This document shows positions 14,399 through 15,224 of a stretch of 15,224 bases of DNA, one piece after another. The stretch spans positions 1 through 15,224 of the forward strand of contig JAEWTC010000050.1 in assembly GCA_023459675.1 (NCBI GenBank), given 5' to 3'. Below the pieces are notes generated by a model that made no database searches, was not told the DNA's origin, and worked only from the letters and a program-made list of their open reading frames with translations. The translations under genes and the position numbers were made by a program. Each line of letters starts with the position of its first letter. The stretch's first letter is position 1. Source of the stretch: Bacillota bacterium. GTDB taxonomy: Bacteria > Bacillota > Clostridia > Christensenellales > Aristaeellaceae.

Positions 14399-15224
14399 AT
14401 GAAAAAAGCAATTTCCCTTCTGCTGGCGCTGATCCTCCTGCTGAGCTGCGTTCCGGCCTTCGCCGCCGACGCCGCGGTACCCGTTCCCAAATACGTGTTC
14501 ATGTTCATTGGCGACGGCATGGGAAGCCCCCAGGTGACCGCCACCCAGTATTACCTGGGCGCGCTGGAAAACCCCGACGCCCTCGTGCCCACGGCCGCGG
14601 AGCTTTCCTTCACGCAGTGGAAGAACATCGGCCTGATGACCACCTACGACGCCACCTCCTTTAACCCGGACAGCGCCTCTACCGCAAGCTCCATGGCGTC
14701 CGGAATCAAAACCATGTCCGGCGTGCTCAACTACCAGTTCGCCGCCGCGGCGGACGGCACCCTGACCCTGACCGAGCCGGCAAAGCTTATAACCGAGTAC
14801 GCCAAGGAAGCCGGGAAAAAGATCGGCGTCATCACCAGCGTTTCCCTTAACCACGCCACGCCCGCCGCGTACTACGCCAAGCAGCAGAGCCGCAACGATT
14901 ACTACGAGATCGGCGTGCAGGGCTTAACCGGCACGACGCTTGATTTCCTGGGCGGCGGCAACATGAACAAAATGGCCGTGGACGGCCAGAAAACCGTTGC
15001 CGAGTACGCCGCAGAAAACGGCTGGAACCTGGTGGACACCCTGGAGGGCGTCAAAGCCCTGAACGCGGACTCCGGCCGCGTGCTGGTGATTAACCCGGAC
15101 ATCGCCGAAGACAACGCCATGGCCTTTGAAATCGACCGCGTGCGCCGCGAAGCCCAGGGCGAAGAGATTCTTTCCCTTGCCGAGATCGTAGAGGCCGGCA
15201 TCGCCGTGCTGGACAATGATAACG
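14399..15224 (+). CDS. Alkaline phosphatase, N-terminal part (runs off right edge)
   Basis: First 275 codons of a secreted alkaline phosphatase (phoA/phoB family), which hydrolyses phosphate monoesters outside the membrane with two zinc ions and one magnesium. Signal peptide 1-22 (MKKAISLLLALILLLSCVPA/FAADA); LLSC could also act as a weak lipobox, but VPAFA/AD fits signal peptidase I better. Seen: FMFIGDGMGSPQ (metal ligand Asp39), PDSASTASSMASGIKT with nucleophile Ser92 after Asp91 (usually T-D-S-A-x-x-x-T-x-x-x-x-G), and VSLNHATPAAYYA with His152. The metal-binding D-x-x-H region near the C-terminus is outside the window. ATG 14399 has AAAGGATG upstream. Its promoter carries PhoP-like repeats, so induction by phosphate starvation is likely. 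No stop or frameshift is seen. Confidence 0.95.
   Translation, partial: MKKAISLLLALILLLSCVPAFAADAAVPVPKYVFMFIGDGMGSPQVTATQYYLGALENPDALVPTAAELSFTQWKNIGLMTTYDATSFNPDSASTASSMASGIKTMSGVLNYQFAAAADGTLTLTEPAKLITEYAKEAGKKIGVITSVSLNHATPAAYYAKQQSRNDYYEIGVQGLTGTTLDFLGGGNMNKMAVDGQKTVAEYAAENGWNLVDTLEGVKALNADSGRVLVINPDIAEDNAMAFEIDRVRREAQGEEILSLAEIVEAGIAVLDNDN

Overview
The window looks like chromosome from a GC-rich (roughly 60% by eye) low-GC-lineage Gram-positive, most likely a gut-type member of class Clostridia. The evidence is the Clostridia-style SecA ending in a zinc-binding tail, AGGAGG-type ribosome binding sites, many short cell-surface and secreted proteins with Gram-positive signal peptides, an ECF sigma factor paired with a membrane protein, and B. 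subtilis-like TTTACA/TTACA (PhoP-type) repeats before an alkaline phosphatase. This placement is inference; no rRNA or tRNA is present to anchor it.

Layout. 1-72 (-): start of a GNAT acetyltransferase running off the left edge. 73-367: intergenic, with a long palindromic element (254-378) that also supplies the secA stop codon. 368-3109 (-): secA, complete, GTG start. 3288-4637 (+): secreted polysaccharide deacetylase with a PdaC-like N-terminal region, divergent from secA. 4762-5592 (+): two-domain GNAT acetyltransferase. 5711-6439 (+): secreted ferritin-like protein that seems to have lost its metal ligands. 6662-7972 (+): polysaccharide flippase. 8095-10419 (-): GT-C-type multi-membrane glycosyltransferase-like protein with a C-terminal ILEI-like domain, convergent with the flippase across a strong bidirectional terminator. 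10647-11360 (+): secreted cadherin-like beta-sandwich protein. 11440-11967 (+): small nitroreductase. 12082-14023 (+): ECF sigma factor overlapping a membrane protein with PepSY-like repeats (probable anti-sigma). 14399-15224 (+): alkaline phosphatase, cut by the right edge, behind a probable PhoP-controlled promoter.

Most genes are single transcription units with their own promoter and terminator; the only clear operon is the sigma/anti-sigma pair. The shared theme is the cell envelope: protein export (SecA), peptidoglycan or glycan deacetylation, lipid-linked glycan flipping and glycosyl transfer, secreted proteins, and extracytoplasmic signalling. I found no CRISPR array, transposase, phage gene, toxin-antitoxin pair or obvious defence locus. 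The most interesting points are the structured element fused to the end of secA, the eroded ferritin-like protein, the ILEI-like domain on the GT-C protein, the repeat-built anti-sigma candidate with an apparent ECF autoregulatory promoter, and the recurrent use of TGn-extended -10 promoters.
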